Shown: piece after piece, positions 23,530 to 23,677 of the stretch
Layout of the letters: every line of letters begins with the position of its first letter
How positions within the stretch are numbered: the stretch's first letter is position 1
Origin: UBA1447 sp964568955
GTDB lineage: Bacteria; Bacillota; Clostridia; Oscillospirales; Acutalibacteraceae
Assembly: GCA_964568955.1 (NCBI GenBank)
Contig: CAZMSM010000032.1
Span: forward strand, 1-23,677
Direction of reading: 5' to 3'
Length of the DNA stretch: 23,677 nucleotides
Translations under genes and position numbers: made by a program
The notes under the pieces: generated by a model
The model's database searches: none
The model's input: the letters and a program-made list of their open reading frames with translations, nothing else
Told to the model about the DNA's origin: nothing

Positions 23530-23634
23530 AAGATTCACCCGAACAATTGGGGCTAAGCCCCGGCATTCGTTCCTTTCCATTTTGTGGGGAGGGTTACACA
23601 CAGAATCCTTTACTTGTAAAACTATCGTGTTTCC

Positions 23635-23663
23635 ATTATAATTCTGTAAGAATTATATGTCAA
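23635..23663 (-). promoter_or_regulatory. Consensus sigma-A promoter for the zinc-ribbon protein gene
   Basis: On the minus strand a perfect TTGACA (23663-23658) and a perfect TATAAT (23640-23635) are separated by exactly 17 bp. It lies about 105 nt upstream of the chosen start codon. Its spacer is a palindrome, described separately. Confidence 0.88.
23637..23657. promoter_or_regulatory. Palindromic operator candidate within the promoter
   Basis: Perfect 9-bp inverted repeat with a 3-bp centre (arms TATAATTCT at 23637-23645 and AGAATTATA at 23649-23657). It fills the spacer and overlaps the -10 box, where a bound dimeric repressor would block RNA polymerase. It does not match the PerR, Fur, Zur or LexA boxes I know. 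Confidence 0.6.
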
Positions 23664-23677
23664 CAGTGATGTTGGCC

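Overview
The window looks like chromosomal DNA from a low-to-mid GC Firmicute, most likely a Clostridia/Oscillospirales-type anaerobe. This rests on the infC-rpmI-rplT block behind an L20-leader-like 5' region, the plsX-acpP-rnc-radical SAM-smc order, a folate-type TrmFO, strong GGAGG ribosome binding sites with frequent TTG starts, and near-consensus sigma-A promoters. Every gene I can support is on the minus strand, so transcription runs from high to low coordinates. I see no tRNA, rRNA, CRISPR array, transposase or phage gene.

Right end (23677 to about 21300): a membrane-anchored double zinc-ribbon protein lies behind an almost perfect promoter whose spacer is a 21-bp palindrome. The translation block infC-rpmI-rplT follows, with its own promoter, a structured leader with an attenuator-like hairpin, a probable ATC start for infC, and a terminator after rplT.

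Middle (21300 to 8812): a second promoter starts a long chain of housekeeping genes: a SpoU/TrmH-family RNA methyltransferase, dprA, topA, trmFO, plsX, an acyl carrier protein homologue, rnc, an Elp3-like radical SAM protein and smc. Several junctions overlap (ATGA between methyltransferase and dprA and between topA and trmFO; 17 nt between trmFO and plsX), which suggests translational coupling. The surprise is that the acyl carrier protein has Glu where the phosphopantetheine-bearing Ser should be.

Next (8759 to 5950): a two-gene metabolic unit occupies the place after smc where ftsY often lies in relatives. It encodes a class III PLP aminotransferase of the glutamate-1-semialdehyde aminomutase type and a double-domain class II aldolase whose second domain has lost its metal and catalytic residues. 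An intrinsic terminator closes it.

Left end (about 5950 to 1): a repeat-packed intergenic stretch separates the housekeeping region from a probable defence module: a large SNF2-type helicase with a PLD-like N-terminus, a DUF4391 protein, and a type III-like DNA methyltransferase (Mod). Mod is cut short just after its SAM-binding motif, exactly at an inverted repeat on the window edge, and its recognition region is clearly AT-richer than its N-terminus. A partner Res nuclease, if present, would lie off the left edge.
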